Source of the DNA: Campylobacter concisus | GTDB taxonomy: Bacteria > Campylobacterota > Campylobacteria > Campylobacterales > Campylobacteraceae | Assembly: GCF_003048615.2 (NCBI RefSeq) | Contig: NZ_CP049263.1 | Span: 496,001 to 560,000 of the forward strand | Direction of reading: 5' to 3' | DNA length: 64,000 nucleotides | Shown: positions 19,669 through 27,348 of the stretch, one piece after another | How positions within the stretch are numbered: position 1 is the stretch's first letter | Layout of the letters: each line of letters begins with the position of its first letter | The notes under the pieces: model-generated | Databases searched by the model: none | What the model was told of the DNA's origin: nothing | Seen by the model: only the letters and a program-made list of their open reading frames with translations | Program-made: the position numbers and the translations under genes

Positions 19669-20283
19669 ATGAAAGAGAAATTTGACGAGCTTATTGCTCT
19701 GCTAAAGCCGCTATTTAAGGATAATGGCTTTAGCAAGAGCGCTTTAAATTTCTACAAAAATATTCCAAATTTTATCTATATTGTAAATTTTCAAAAAAGT
19801 AGTGGCAATAGCTCAGAGCGCACGAGATTTTATATAAATTGCGGCATTTATGCTCCTTTTATAGAGGCTACTCTTGGCAAAGAAGCGCTTAGCAAGCCAA
19901 AAGAGTATGAGTGCCACTTTAGAGCTAGAGTGCATGAAATCACTCGCACATCTGCTGCATACTACGAGCTAGAGCCAGATAGTGACGTGGCTAAAATTTA
20001 TGAAAATGTGGCAAACGACCTTGGCTTTGTTTTTAAATTTTTTGAGCAAAATAGCTCTGAAGCAAAAAATTTAATAGAGCTAATGCTTGAACAAAATGGC
20101 TTAGCCGCGATAAATCAGCTCTACGAATATCTTTTGATAAAGGATAAAAGTGAAATTTTAGTCTCACATGCTAAAAAGCTCTATGCAAAGCATGGCAGTG
20201 AAGCAAGATGGGGCAAATTTCAAAAGCAGATAAACGAGCTACTTAGAAAATATAAAAAAGATGAGATAAATTTTAAAGAGTAA
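19669..20283 (+). CDS. DUF4304 domain protein
   Basis: 204 residues. The first 130 residues match the DUF4304 pattern: an amphipathic start (ELIALLKPLFKDNGFSKS), a strand with F-Q-K-S-S (IVNFQKSSGNSSERTRFYIN) and CGIY. The rest is helical and Lys-rich. No catalytic residues or signal peptide are visible. The function of DUF4304 is not established. It is 24 nt downstream of efp and convergent with the selenoprotein gene. Confidence 0.78.
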   Translation: MKEKFDELIALLKPLFKDNGFSKSALNFYKNIPNFIYIVNFQKSSGNSSERTRFYINCGIYAPFIEATLGKEALSKPKEYECHFRARVHEITRTSAAYYELEPDSDVAKIYENVANDLGFVFKFFEQNSSEAKNLIELMLEQNGLAAINQLYEYLLIKDKSEILVSHAKKLYAKHGSEARWGKFQKQINELLRKYKKDEINFKE

Positions 20284-20290
20284 ATTTGAG

Positions 20291-20319
20291 ACAAAAGAAC
20301 GAGGCAGTTGCCTGCCCCG
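20291..20319 (-). terminator. Terminator for selW-like gene
   Basis: On the minus strand a GC-rich stem (CGGGGCAG / CTGCCTCG, one mismatch, loop GCAA, 20300-20319) is followed by TTCTTTTGT. It lies just past the selenoprotein stop. Confidence 0.55.
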
Positions 20320-20329
20320 CTAGTTAGCA

Positions 20330-20587
20330 TTAAGCCGACTTTTCTTTGAGATATTTGTTTATAAGAGTTGTGATCTCTTCGCCGTGTGGGAACCTTGACT
20401 CATCGTTTCCAATGCGATCTTTTTTAGAAAAGATAACGTTTCCATCAACCTCGACGATGAAATTTCCACCATCTCCTACAACCAACTCGACTCTTGCATC
20501 ACTAAAGTTCGCTTTTATTTCATCTTCTACACGAGAAGCTACCGGACGATAGTTTCAAGAGTTGCAGTAAATAATTTTTACTTGCAT
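20330..20587 (-). CDS. selW: SelW-like selenoprotein (UGA decoded as selenocysteine)
   Basis: 85 codons plus stop, interrupted by one in-frame TGA at codon 11 (20555-20557). Read with Sec, the N-terminus is VKIIYCNSU: a CxxU redox motif right after the first strand, as in the Rdx/SelW thioredoxin-like family. Past the UGA the frame stays open and family-like (YRPVASRVEDEI, then VIFSKKDRIGNDESRFPHGEE, close to the SelW end 'v-SKK-grFP'). ATG 20587 is preceded by AAAGGACAGAGC. A -10 box and a terminator frame the gene, and a hairpin follows the UGA. Function: probable thiol/selenol redox protein. FdhD elsewhere in the window hints at a selenium-using formate metabolism. Confidence 0.88.
20535..20556 (-). 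promoter_or_regulatory. Candidate bacterial SECIS hairpin
   Basis: It begins inside the UGA codon. Arms GAAACTATC and GGTAGCTTC pair in 8 of 9 positions (one U-G, one A-C mismatch) around the loop GUCC. Bacterial SECIS elements lie immediately 3' of the Sec codon within the coding region, as here. Loop recognition by SelB is not testable by eye. Confidence 0.5.
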
Positions 20588-20617
20588 GCTCTGTCCTTTC
20601 TTGTGAAATAAGTTTTG

Positions 20618-20629
20618 ATTATATAAAAT
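20618..20629. promoter_or_regulatory. Divergent -10 boxes for selW and DJ-1 gene
   Basis: TATAAT on the minus strand (20618-20623) is 31 nt before the selW ATG. TATAAAAT on the plus strand (20622-20629) is about 40 nt before ATG 20669. The two boxes overlap, so the two promoters may interfere. Confidence 0.45.
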
Positions 20630-20668
20630 TTATCCTAACAAACAGATAACACGAGAAAGGACGATTTT

Positions 20669-21220
20669 ATGAAAAAGGTAGCCGTAATCCTAGCTGATGG
20701 TTTTGAGGAGATCGAGGCGCTAACCTCCGTCGATGTTTTACGCAGAGCAGGCGCGATAGCATCTATCGCTAGCTTGAAGGACGCGCAGATCAGAGGTGCT
20801 CACAATATAAATGTAAAAGCTGATGTCACACTTCGTGAGGTGGAGGAGCTAGGCTATGATGCGATCGTGCTTCCAGGAGGTCTGCCTGGTGCAGAAAATC
20901 TTGCAAATGACGCTAAGCTAAGAGAAATTTTGCAAGAATTTGACAAAAAAGGTAAGCTAATTTGTGCTATTTGTGCCGCTCCTATGGTGCTTGAGCGAGC
21001 TCGTGTGCTTAAAGAGCATTTTGTCTGCTATCCTGGATTTGAAGAGAACGTAAGAAGCGACAAAAGAGGCTACGTGAGCGATAAAAACGTGCTAAAAGAT
21101 CAAAACATCATCACTGGCAAGGGACCTGCTTTTTCTATGGAATTTGCACTTTTTATAGTGAAAAATTTGCTTGGCGAAGAGGCTTACCATAAAGTAAAAA
21201 ATGATTTACTTTATAAATAG
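20669..21220 (+). CDS. DJ-1/PfpI family protein
   Basis: 183 residues, one domain. KKVAVILADGFEEIEALTSVD is the family start with the conserved Glu; VLPGGLPGAENLA follows; the nucleophile elbow is ICAICAAPMVLERA with the reactive Cys; GKGPAFSMEFAL closes it. It resembles YajL/DJ-1 (thiol stress, protein repair chaperone) rather than PfpI protease, but the exact activity is debated for the family. It is transcribed divergently from selW, another likely thiol-redox gene. Confidence 0.92.
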   Translation: MKKVAVILADGFEEIEALTSVDVLRRAGAIASIASLKDAQIRGAHNINVKADVTLREVEELGYDAIVLPGGLPGAENLANDAKLREILQEFDKKGKLICAICAAPMVLERARVLKEHFVCYPGFEENVRSDKRGYVSDKNVLKDQNIITGKGPAFSMEFALFIVKNLLGEEAYHKVKNDLLYK

Positions 21221-21407
21221 TTTATAAAAAAATTGTAATTTTTTATTTAATTATTCTACTTAAACTTAAGGATAAATTTTGTTTATTGATAGATATTATA
21301 ATGCCTTGCTGTTGCGATTTGTTGCATTTAAGGATATTTTTTAAAAATTTGTAATATTTTTCTTGGTTTTTACATCTTTTTGACGGAAATAAGCTATTAT
21401 TTCTCTA

Positions 21408-21431
21408 ATCGATCAGATCGATAATTTTTTT
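21408..21431 (+). terminator. Terminator-like hairpin just before RRM ribosome site
   Basis: ATCGAT-CAG-ATCGAT, then AA and seven Ts, ending directly at the AAGGA ribosome site of the RRM gene (ATCGAT arms at 21408-21413 and 21417-21422). It could terminate DJ-1 transcripts or act as an attenuator or 5' stem for the RRM mRNA. Upstream, 21221-21407 is AT-rich with a TATAAT near 21297 and no gene. Confidence 0.45.
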
Positions 21432-21444
21432 AAGGAACACTCCT

Positions 21445-21690
21445 GTGAACATTTATGTAGGAAATTTGTCGTATAGAACGACAGAGGCAGAGTTGAAGGA
21501 AGCTTTTGCACAATTTGGTGAAGTAAGGCGCGCAAAAATCGTAAAAGATAGAGAGACAGACCGCTCAAAGGGCTTTGGCTTTGTTGAAATGGACGACGCG
21601 AACGAGGGCCAAAAGGCGATCGACGCACTAAATGAAAAAGAACTTGGCGGACGCACTTTAAGAGTAAATGAGGCTAGACCAAGGGATTAA
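21445..21690 (+). CDS. RRM-domain RNA-binding protein
   Basis: 81 residues, a single RNA-recognition motif. RNP2 is NIYVGNLSY at the very N-terminus and RNP1 is KGFGFVEM. Similar single-RRM proteins occur in cyanobacteria and epsilonproteobacteria. The targets are unknown. The start is GTG 21445 with AAGGA upstream; this places RNP2 at residue 2, as in relatives. The last 23 nt overlap the next gene. Confidence 0.93.
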   Translation: MNIYVGNLSYRTTEAELKEAFAQFGEVRRAKIVKDRETDRSKGFGFVEMDDANEGQKAIDALNEKELGGRTLRVNEARPRD

Positions 21691-22564
21691 TGACTATTTG
21701 CCACCATCTGGTGGCATAGTCTCTCGCATAGCTCCGACGCCAAGCGGCTATCTACACGCTGGCAACGCCTACAACTTCATCTTGACTTATCTTCTGACGC
21801 GCTCACTGGGCGGCGTTTTGCACTTAAGGATTGATGATTATGACCTTGGCAGATACCGGCGCGAATTTGTTCAAAATATCTTTGACATGTTAGAATTTCT
21901 GGGGCTAGATTACGACAAAGGTGCTAAAAACGTTAGCGACTTTGAGCAAAATTTTAGCTTCAAAACAAGAGCCAAAAGATATGAAAACGCACTTGAAAAG
22001 CTAGATAAAATTTACATTTGTGAATGCACAAGAGCTACCAAAGATGCCTATGAAAACGGCATTTACACTAAAATTTGCAAAGATAAAAAGCTAAATTTTA
22101 CAAAAGATAAAACCGCTATCAGGCTAAGTGTCGATGAAAATGACGAGCTTGGCAGGCAAGTGGCAGCGCAGATGGGTGATTTTGTCATTTATAAAAAGGA
22201 TTTTACTCCAGCTTACAACTTTGCAAGCGTCATTGACGATGAGGATATGGGGGTAAATTTGGTCGTTAGAGGCGAGGACTTGCTACCTTGTACGCTAGCT
22301 CAAAGATACCTTGCAAAAAGGCTAAATTTTAGCTTTTTAAATGCTAAATTTATCCACCACAAGCTACTTTTAGACGGAGCCAAAAAGCTTTCTAAAAGCT
22401 CCAAGTCACCACCTATTGATCTAAGCCAAAATCCTAAAATTTATTACAAAATGTTAGCAAACGATCTTGGACTAAATTTAAACTCATCGGATAAAATTTC
22501 AAACCTTTTGTATGAATTTAAGTTCAAAAATATGGCCGAGAAGCTGATGGGCTCTAAAATTTGA
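21668..22564 (+). CDS. Glutamyl-tRNA synthetase-like enzyme (GluQ-RS type)
   Basis: 298 residues, lacking the anticodon-binding half of GltX. Class I signature RIAPTPSGYLHAGNAYNF (HIGH variant HAGN), LRIDDYDLGR, and KLSKSSKS (KMSKS variant). A Cys cluster CECTRATKDAYENG...KICKD matches the zinc site of GluQ-RS (YadB), which attaches glutamate to queuosine in tRNA-Asp. The start is uncertain: ATG 21668 overlaps the RRM gene by 23 nt, while TTG 21698 just before the conserved block is also possible. Assignment as GluQ-RS rests on the truncation and Cys pattern. Confidence 0.82.
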   Translation: MRLDQGINDYLPPSGGIVSRIAPTPSGYLHAGNAYNFILTYLLTRSLGGVLHLRIDDYDLGRYRREFVQNIFDMLEFLGLDYDKGAKNVSDFEQNFSFKTRAKRYENALEKLDKIYICECTRATKDAYENGIYTKICKDKKLNFTKDKTAIRLSVDENDELGRQVAAQMGDFVIYKKDFTPAYNFASVIDDEDMGVNLVVRGEDLLPCTLAQRYLAKRLNFSFLNAKFIHHKLLLDGAKKLSKSSKSPPIDLSQNPKIYYKMLANDLGLNLNSSDKISNLLYEFKFKNMAEKLMGSKI

Positions 22565-22602
22565 TAAAAATTTAAAAAAAGCTTGAATTTTTGGCATAAA
22601 TA

Positions 22603-22713
22603 GCATGTAGTGCGAAGCACTGAAACATGCCACCTTGAACGTGTGAGGGGATTGGGGGATATAAAGGGAGATAAGGGGACGGCTTCGTAATTCAAGTCCC
22701 CTTGTCTCCCTTT
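22603..22713. repeat. Dispersed structured repeat, module B copy 1
   Basis: Two nested structures. The first (22603-22630) has an outer stem GCATGT/ACATGC and an inner stem AGTGC/GCACT. The second (22663-22713) is an 18-bp stem AAAGGGAGATAAGGGGAC with GTCCCCTTGTCTCCCTTT around the 15-nt loop GGCTTCGTAATTCAA. The same layout recurs at 62531-62641 with compensatory changes. No protein is supported on either strand. Confidence 0.85.
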
Positions 22714-22731
22714 TGATAAATTTATATCGCA

Positions 22732-22851
22732 GAGCAAATTTTAAAATTCCACTCACTCGCAAGAATTGACTACCAAAATTTAGCTTCGCTTACCGCTTAG
22801 CTCAAATTTTAGAGCTGAAATTACTCGCTCATGAAATTTTAAAATTTGCTC
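22732..22851. repeat. Dispersed inverted-repeat element, module A copy 1
   Basis: A 120-bp block bounded by perfect 17-bp inverted repeats (GAGCAAATTTTAAAATT at 22732-22748, its complement at 22835-22851). The internal sequence has ACTCGCAAGAATTGACTAC and an AGCTC/GAGCT hairpin. Two diverged copies occur at 62391-62508 and 62701-62816. It looks MITE-like, but no target duplication is seen. From 22852 to the dnaE promoter I see nothing recognisable. Confidence 0.75.
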
Positions 22852-22984
22852 GAGCCTCTTTGTTATAAAACGAACGCAGCGTGACAGCTTAACCATGCGC
22901 TTTGCTCTTGCCACATACTAAAAATCTCTAAATTTTAAAGCTATCATTAAGCTTTCATCAAGCGCCTTATTAGCCAAAATTTTG

Positions 22985-22990
22985 TAAAAT
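22985..22990 (+). promoter_or_regulatory. -10 box for dnaE
   Basis: TAAAAT 24 nt before ATG 23014, with AAAAAGGAT as the ribosome site. Confidence 0.4.
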
Positions 22991-23013
22991 CCGCTCATTA
23001 AAAAGGATAAAAA

Positions 23014-26000
23014 ATGAGTGAAAATTCTGGCTTTACACACCTACATTTACACACCGAATACTCCCTACTAGACGGAGCTAACAAGATAGAAGAGCTAGCT
23101 CACATGCTCCATGACAGAGGCGACACAGCAGCAGCGATCACGGATCACGGCAACATGTTTGGCGCGATTGATTTTTACAAAAAGATGAAAAAAAATGGTA
23201 TAAAACCGCTAATTGGCATCGAGGCTTACGTGCATAACGGCGAGCAGCTTGACGATAAGAGCACCAAACAGCGCTTTCACCTCATATTAATCGCCAAAAA
23301 CGAGACTGGCTACAAAAATTTGATGTATCTTAGCTCCATGAGCTACATCGAGGGCTTTTACTACTATCCTCGTATCAATAAAAAAATCTTAAAAGAGCAT
23401 AGCGAGGGGCTAGTTTGTAGCTCTGCTTGCTTGCAGGGAGAGGTTAGCTGGCATCTAAATTTAAGCGAGCGTAACGTTAAATTTGGCGCTAAAGGCTACG
23501 AGAGGGCAAAAGAGGTCGCGCTTGAGTATAAAGAAATTTTTGGAGATGACTTTTACCTTGAGATCATGCGCCACGGCATCGGCGATCAAAGGCGCATAGA
23601 CGATGACATTTTGCGTATCGCAAAAGAGACTGGCATCAAGGTCATCGCCACAAACGACACCCACTACACTTTTAAAGAAAGAGCCGCTGCGCACGAGGTT
23701 TTCATGTGCATCGCGATGAACAAAACCTTAGATGATCCAAACCGACTTCGTCACAGCGTCCATGAGTTTTTTGTCAAAAGCAAAGAGCAGATGAACGAGC
23801 TATTTTTAGACATCCCTGAAGTGATAGAAAACACCCAAGAGATCGTGGATAAGTGCAACCTTGAGATCAAGCTTGGCAACCCAACTCCGCCAAATTTTAA
23901 ATTTACTCTTGAGTGCGCTAAGGAGAGAAATTTGACCCTCCCAGAGCCAGAAAACAGATATAGCTTCAAAAATGACGCTGTTTTTTTCGAGCATGAGTGT
24001 AGAAAGGGTCTTGAAGAGAGGCTGAAATTTGTCCCTGAAAATTTACACGAAGAGTATAGAAAGCGCCTTGAGATAGAGATCGGCATCATCAATAAGATGA
24101 ATTTCCCAGGATATATGATGATCGTTTGGGACTTCATCAACGAGGCCAAGCGCAGAGGCGTGCCAGTTGGCCCAGGACGTGGCTCTGCGGCTGGTAGTTT
24201 GGTCGCTTACTCGCTAAAGATAACCGACCTTGATCCTATCCCATACAACCTGCTTTTTGAGAGATTTCTAAACCCAGAGCGCGTTAGCATGCCAGATATC
24301 GACGTGGATTTTTGTCAAAGTAGACGTGGCGAGATCATCGACTACGTCACGCAAAAATACGGCAAATTTAACGTTGCTGGCGTTATTACATTTGGTAAAT
24401 TGCTCGCAAAAGGTGTCATTAGGGATGTCGCTAGAGTCTGCGACATGCCTTATGCGGAGGCTGATGCGATGGCAAAGCTTATCCCTGATGAGCTTAACAT
24501 CACGCTAAAAGACGCCTACGAGAAAGAGCCAAAGATAGCTGAGCTAATAAGTCAAAATCCAAAGGCGGCTAAAATTTGGAAATTTGCCCTTGATCTTGAG
24601 GGGCTAAACAGAAACGCTGGTCAGCACGCAGCGGGTGTTGTCATCTCAAACGAAGAGCTTTGGAACAAAACCCCGCTATTTCGCCAACCAAACAGCCCAG
24701 AAGATCGCTTTGTCACGCAGTATAGCCTGAAGTACCTTGAAGACGTTGATTTAATAAAATTTGACTTTCTTGGCCTTAAGACGCTAACGGTTATCGACAA
24801 TGCGATAAAGCTCGTTAAACAGCGCACTGGCAAGGATATCATCTGGGAGCAGGTCGATAAAAACGACTCTGGCGTTTATAAGATGATACAAAGTGGCCAA
24901 GCCATCGGTATCTTCCAGATAGAGGGCGAGGGCATGAGAAAGCTAGGAACTAGCCTGCGCCCAGACTGCTTTGAGGATATCGTCGCGATGCTAGCACTCT
25001 ACCGCCCAGGACCGATGGAGAGTGGTATGCTTGATGACTTCGTCAAGAGAAAACATGGCGAAGCGGCGATCACATACGCATTTAAGGAGCTTGAGCCGAT
25101 CCTTGCGCCAACATACGGCGTCATCGTCTATCAAGAGCAAGTCATGCAGATCGTGCAGGCCATAGGCGGCTTTAGCCTTGGCGGGGCGGACCTTGTGCGC
25201 CGTGCGATGGGTAAAAAGATCAAAGAGGAGATGGACAGGCTAAAGGGCGAGTTTGTAAAAGGTGCTGAAGCCAAAGGGCTAAATGGACAAAAAGCGGACG
25301 ATCTTTTTGAGCTGATCGTTAAATTTGCAGGATATGGCTTTAACAAGTCTCACTCCGCAGCATACGCTTATGTCACGTTTCAGACGGCGTATCTGAAGGC
25401 TTACTATCCGGCTGAATTTATGGCGGCACTTCTAACAAGCGAGGAGAGTAACGTCGATAAGATCGTTCGCTACATCGATGAGATAAAACGCATAAACATC
25501 GATACTTTGCCACCATCTATCAACAAATCAACCAAAGAATTTAGCGTCGTTAAAAATGAGGGTCACGATGGCATTATCTTTGGGCTTGGCGCGATTAAAG
25601 GCGTTGGTGGAGCGGCAATTGAGAACATCATCGCTGAGCGCGACGCAAAGGGCGAGTTTAAGAGCATGGACGACTTTGTCTCAAGGATCGATCCATTTAA
25701 GGTCAATAAAAAGGTCTTTGAAAGCCTTATAAAAGCTGGCTGCTTCGATGAGTTTGGCTTTAGTCGTAAGATGCTTTTACAAAATGTAGAAAATATCGTA
25801 GAAGCTTGCAAAAATGCAGCTCAGATACGTAAAAATGCGGCCGAGAGCCTCTTTGGCGAAGATGATAGCATGAATGATGTGAAGATAAATTTCGTCACTA
25901 TAGATGATGAATTTGACATTAAACAGATCTTGAAATTTGAGCAAGAGAGCGTTGGCATCTACCTCTCAGGTCACCCGCTTGATGACTATAAGGACGAGAT

Positions 26001-26625
26001 AAATAAGATCAAATACACGCTAAGCTCGGAGTTTGAGACCTTGCCGCAAAGTGCTGAAATTTTGGTGGTTGGCAAGATCGAGGACTTTAGCACGAGGATC
26101 ACAAAAAGCGGTAAAAAAATGGGCACTATAAATGTGCTGGACTTTCACGGCAACATCGAGATCGCCGTCTTTGAAAGGGAGCTTGGCAACATCGAAGATA
26201 TCGTAAAAGACGAGGCAAAACGCGATCTGCCTTATGCATTTAGGATAAATATCTCGCGCGACGATCAGTTTGTTAGGACAAATTTAAACGAGGTTTATAG
26301 CCTAGAAGATGCGCAAAATTTAGACTTTAAGACTAGAAAGCTAAAACAAAACTCTAAATTTAGCAAAAATGACGAGGCGAGCGCCCCTCAAAAAGTAAGA
26401 GAGTATGCCGAGCTAGAGGTGCTTTTAAGCCTTAGTGAGCTTAGCAGGCAAAAGCTGGAGCAAATTTACTCGCTAGTTTTTAGCAAAAATGCTCCAAATA
26501 ATCAAAAACGGCTAATCTTGAAGATAAAAAATGAAGCAACTGGTGAAATTTTCATCTATAAGACTGAGTTTATCATAAGCGACGATGTGGGCGAAGAGAT
26601 AGAAAAGCTCGCTGCATCGGCGTAA
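23014..26625 (+). CDS. dnaE: DNA polymerase III alpha subunit
   Basis: 1203 residues, normal length. It is the replicative polymerase. An N-terminal PHP domain (HLHLHTEYSLLDG, residues 8-20) is followed by the C-family palm with PDIDVDF at 427-433 (catalytic Asp pair), the finger region GPGRGSAAGSLVAY, the beta-clamp-binding and (HhH)2 region, and an OB fold near the C-terminus (EILVVGKIEDFSTRITKSGK). ATG 23014 follows AAAAAGGAT. A DUF6882 gene follows after 15 nt. Confidence 0.97.
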   Translation: MSENSGFTHLHLHTEYSLLDGANKIEELAHMLHDRGDTAAAITDHGNMFGAIDFYKKMKKNGIKPLIGIEAYVHNGEQLDDKSTKQRFHLILIAKNETGYKNLMYLSSMSYIEGFYYYPRINKKILKEHSEGLVCSSACLQGEVSWHLNLSERNVKFGAKGYERAKEVALEYKEIFGDDFYLEIMRHGIGDQRRIDDDILRIAKETGIKVIATNDTHYTFKERAAAHEVFMCIAMNKTLDDPNRLRHSVHEFFVKSKEQMNELFLDIPEVIENTQEIVDKCNLEIKLGNPTPPNFKFTLECAKERNLTLPEPENRYSFKNDAVFFEHECRKGLEERLKFVPENLHEEYRKRLEIEIGIINKMNFPGYMMIVWDFINEAKRRGVPVGPGRGSAAGSLVAYSLKITDLDPIPYNLLFERFLNPERVSMPDIDVDFCQSRRGEIIDYVTQKYGKFNVAGVITFGKLLAKGVIRDVARVCDMPYAEADAMAKLIPDELNITLKDAYEKEPKIAELISQNPKAAKIWKFALDLEGLNRNAGQHAAGVVISNEELWNKTPLFRQPNSPEDRFVTQYSLKYLEDVDLIKFDFLGLKTLTVIDNAIKLVKQRTGKDIIWEQVDKNDSGVYKMIQSGQAIGIFQIEGEGMRKLGTSLRPDCFEDIVAMLALYRPGPMESGMLDDFVKRKHGEAAITYAFKELEPILAPTYGVIVYQEQVMQIVQAIGGFSLGGADLVRRAMGKKIKEEMDRLKGEFVKGAEAKGLNGQKADDLFELIVKFAGYGFNKSHSAAYAYVTFQTAYLKAYYPAEFMAALLTSEESNVDKIVRYIDEIKRINIDTLPPSINKSTKEFSVVKNEGHDGIIFGLGAIKGVGGAAIENIIAERDAKGEFKSMDDFVSRIDPFKVNKKVFESLIKAGCFDEFGFSRKMLLQNVENIVEACKNAAQIRKNAAESLFGEDDSMNDVKINFVTIDDEFDIKQILKFEQESVGIYLSGHPLDDYKDEINKIKYTLSSEFETLPQSAEILVVGKIEDFSTRITKSGKKMGTINVLDFHGNIEIAVFERELGNIEDIVKDEAKRDLPYAFRINISRDDQFVRTNLNEVYSLEDAQNLDFKTRKLKQNSKFSKNDEASAPQKVREYAELEVLLSLSELSRQKLEQIYSLVFSKNAPNNQKRLILKIKNEATGEIFIYKTEFIISDDVGEEIEKLAASA

Positions 26626-26640
26626 ATTTAAGGACGAGAA

Positions 26641-27348
26641 ATGTTTGATATTTTTAGAAAAAAGAGCCATTTTTTAGACGAGCTTGGCATAGATAAAAGT
26701 AACTGGAGTGAGCTTTTTAGCGCTTGCCTTGGCAGAGCGATGCTACTTCAAAAACGGCTTTTTAAGCAAGTGGTTGAGGCTAGTAAGTGGCAAGCTGACT
26801 TTGAAAGCGGCAAAATTTGCTTTGACAAGCAGGAGTTTGATATGCAGTTTATCGGCTCTGAGAGCTTTTCGTCTAACACTTGGCTTTGGGGCTATGAAAA
26901 TGTAAATGGCTTTGATGAGCGCTTGCTTAGCCTTGCAAATAGAGCGCGTGAGTTTGGCGAGAAATTTGGGCATGAAGCGTTTAGCACGGCGCAGTTTGAG
27001 CTGGACGAAACTGTAAATGGTCATACGCTCAGCATGGTCGCTTGCGTGGCGCTTGGCGAGGAGCTAAGCTATTATAGGATCGATTACGACGGAGGTGCTG
27101 CATACGTGGCATTTAGGGCGGAGGCTATCTTTAAAGAGCCAGTTTTAGCAAGCGAAGTAGTAAGCGTAGTAAATGAGTGCATAAGCGCCTATGAGCTAGA
27201 CCACAAGCTTTTTATAAAAGGACTTTTGCTGGGCTGCGAGATAAATTTTAGCGAAAACAAAGATGAGATAGTAGCTAAGTTTAAAGATAAACTTAGCTTT
27301 AAATTTGATGATCTTAATAGGCTCGTAAATATTTCAGGTGTGATCTAA
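26641..27348 (+). CDS. DUF6882 domain protein
   Basis: 235 residues. The central block FDMQFIGSESFSSNTWLWGY matches the DUF6882 signature (strand, then a W-x-W near NTWLWGYENVNG). There is no signal peptide, no membrane helix and no obvious catalytic residue. It is likely cotranscribed with dnaE (15-nt gap, AAGGAC before ATG 26641). The last 4 nt overlap the convergent hydrolase gene. The function is unknown. Confidence 0.75.
   Translation: MFDIFRKKSHFLDELGIDKSNWSELFSACLGRAMLLQKRLFKQVVEASKWQADFESGKICFDKQEFDMQFIGSESFSSNTWLWGYENVNGFDERLLSLANRAREFGEKFGHEAFSTAQFELDETVNGHTLSMVACVALGEELSYYRIDYDGGAAYVAFRAEAIFKEPVLASEVVSVVNECISAYELDHKLFIKGLLLGCEINFSENKDEIVAKFKDKLSFKFDDLNRLVNISGVI

Noticed and set aside
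20346-20552. Plus-strand 68-residue open frame opposite selW
   Set aside because: Its sequence is low-complexity Ser-rich with no ribosome site, and the opposite strand carries a clear SelW-family frame.
22651-22659. Homopolymeric G tract that could cause phase variation
   Set aside because: The longest G run I found in the window is about five bases, too short for the slipped-strand switching typical of Campylobacter contingency genes.
22444-22762. Two minus-strand open frames covering the end of the GluQ-RS-like gene and the repeat
   Set aside because: They run antisense through a real gene into a structured repeat and share no family features; the repeat's second copy does not preserve them.
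22603-22851. CRISPR array
   Set aside because: Repeats are few, unequal, hairpin-containing and not regularly spaced; no cas genes are nearby.
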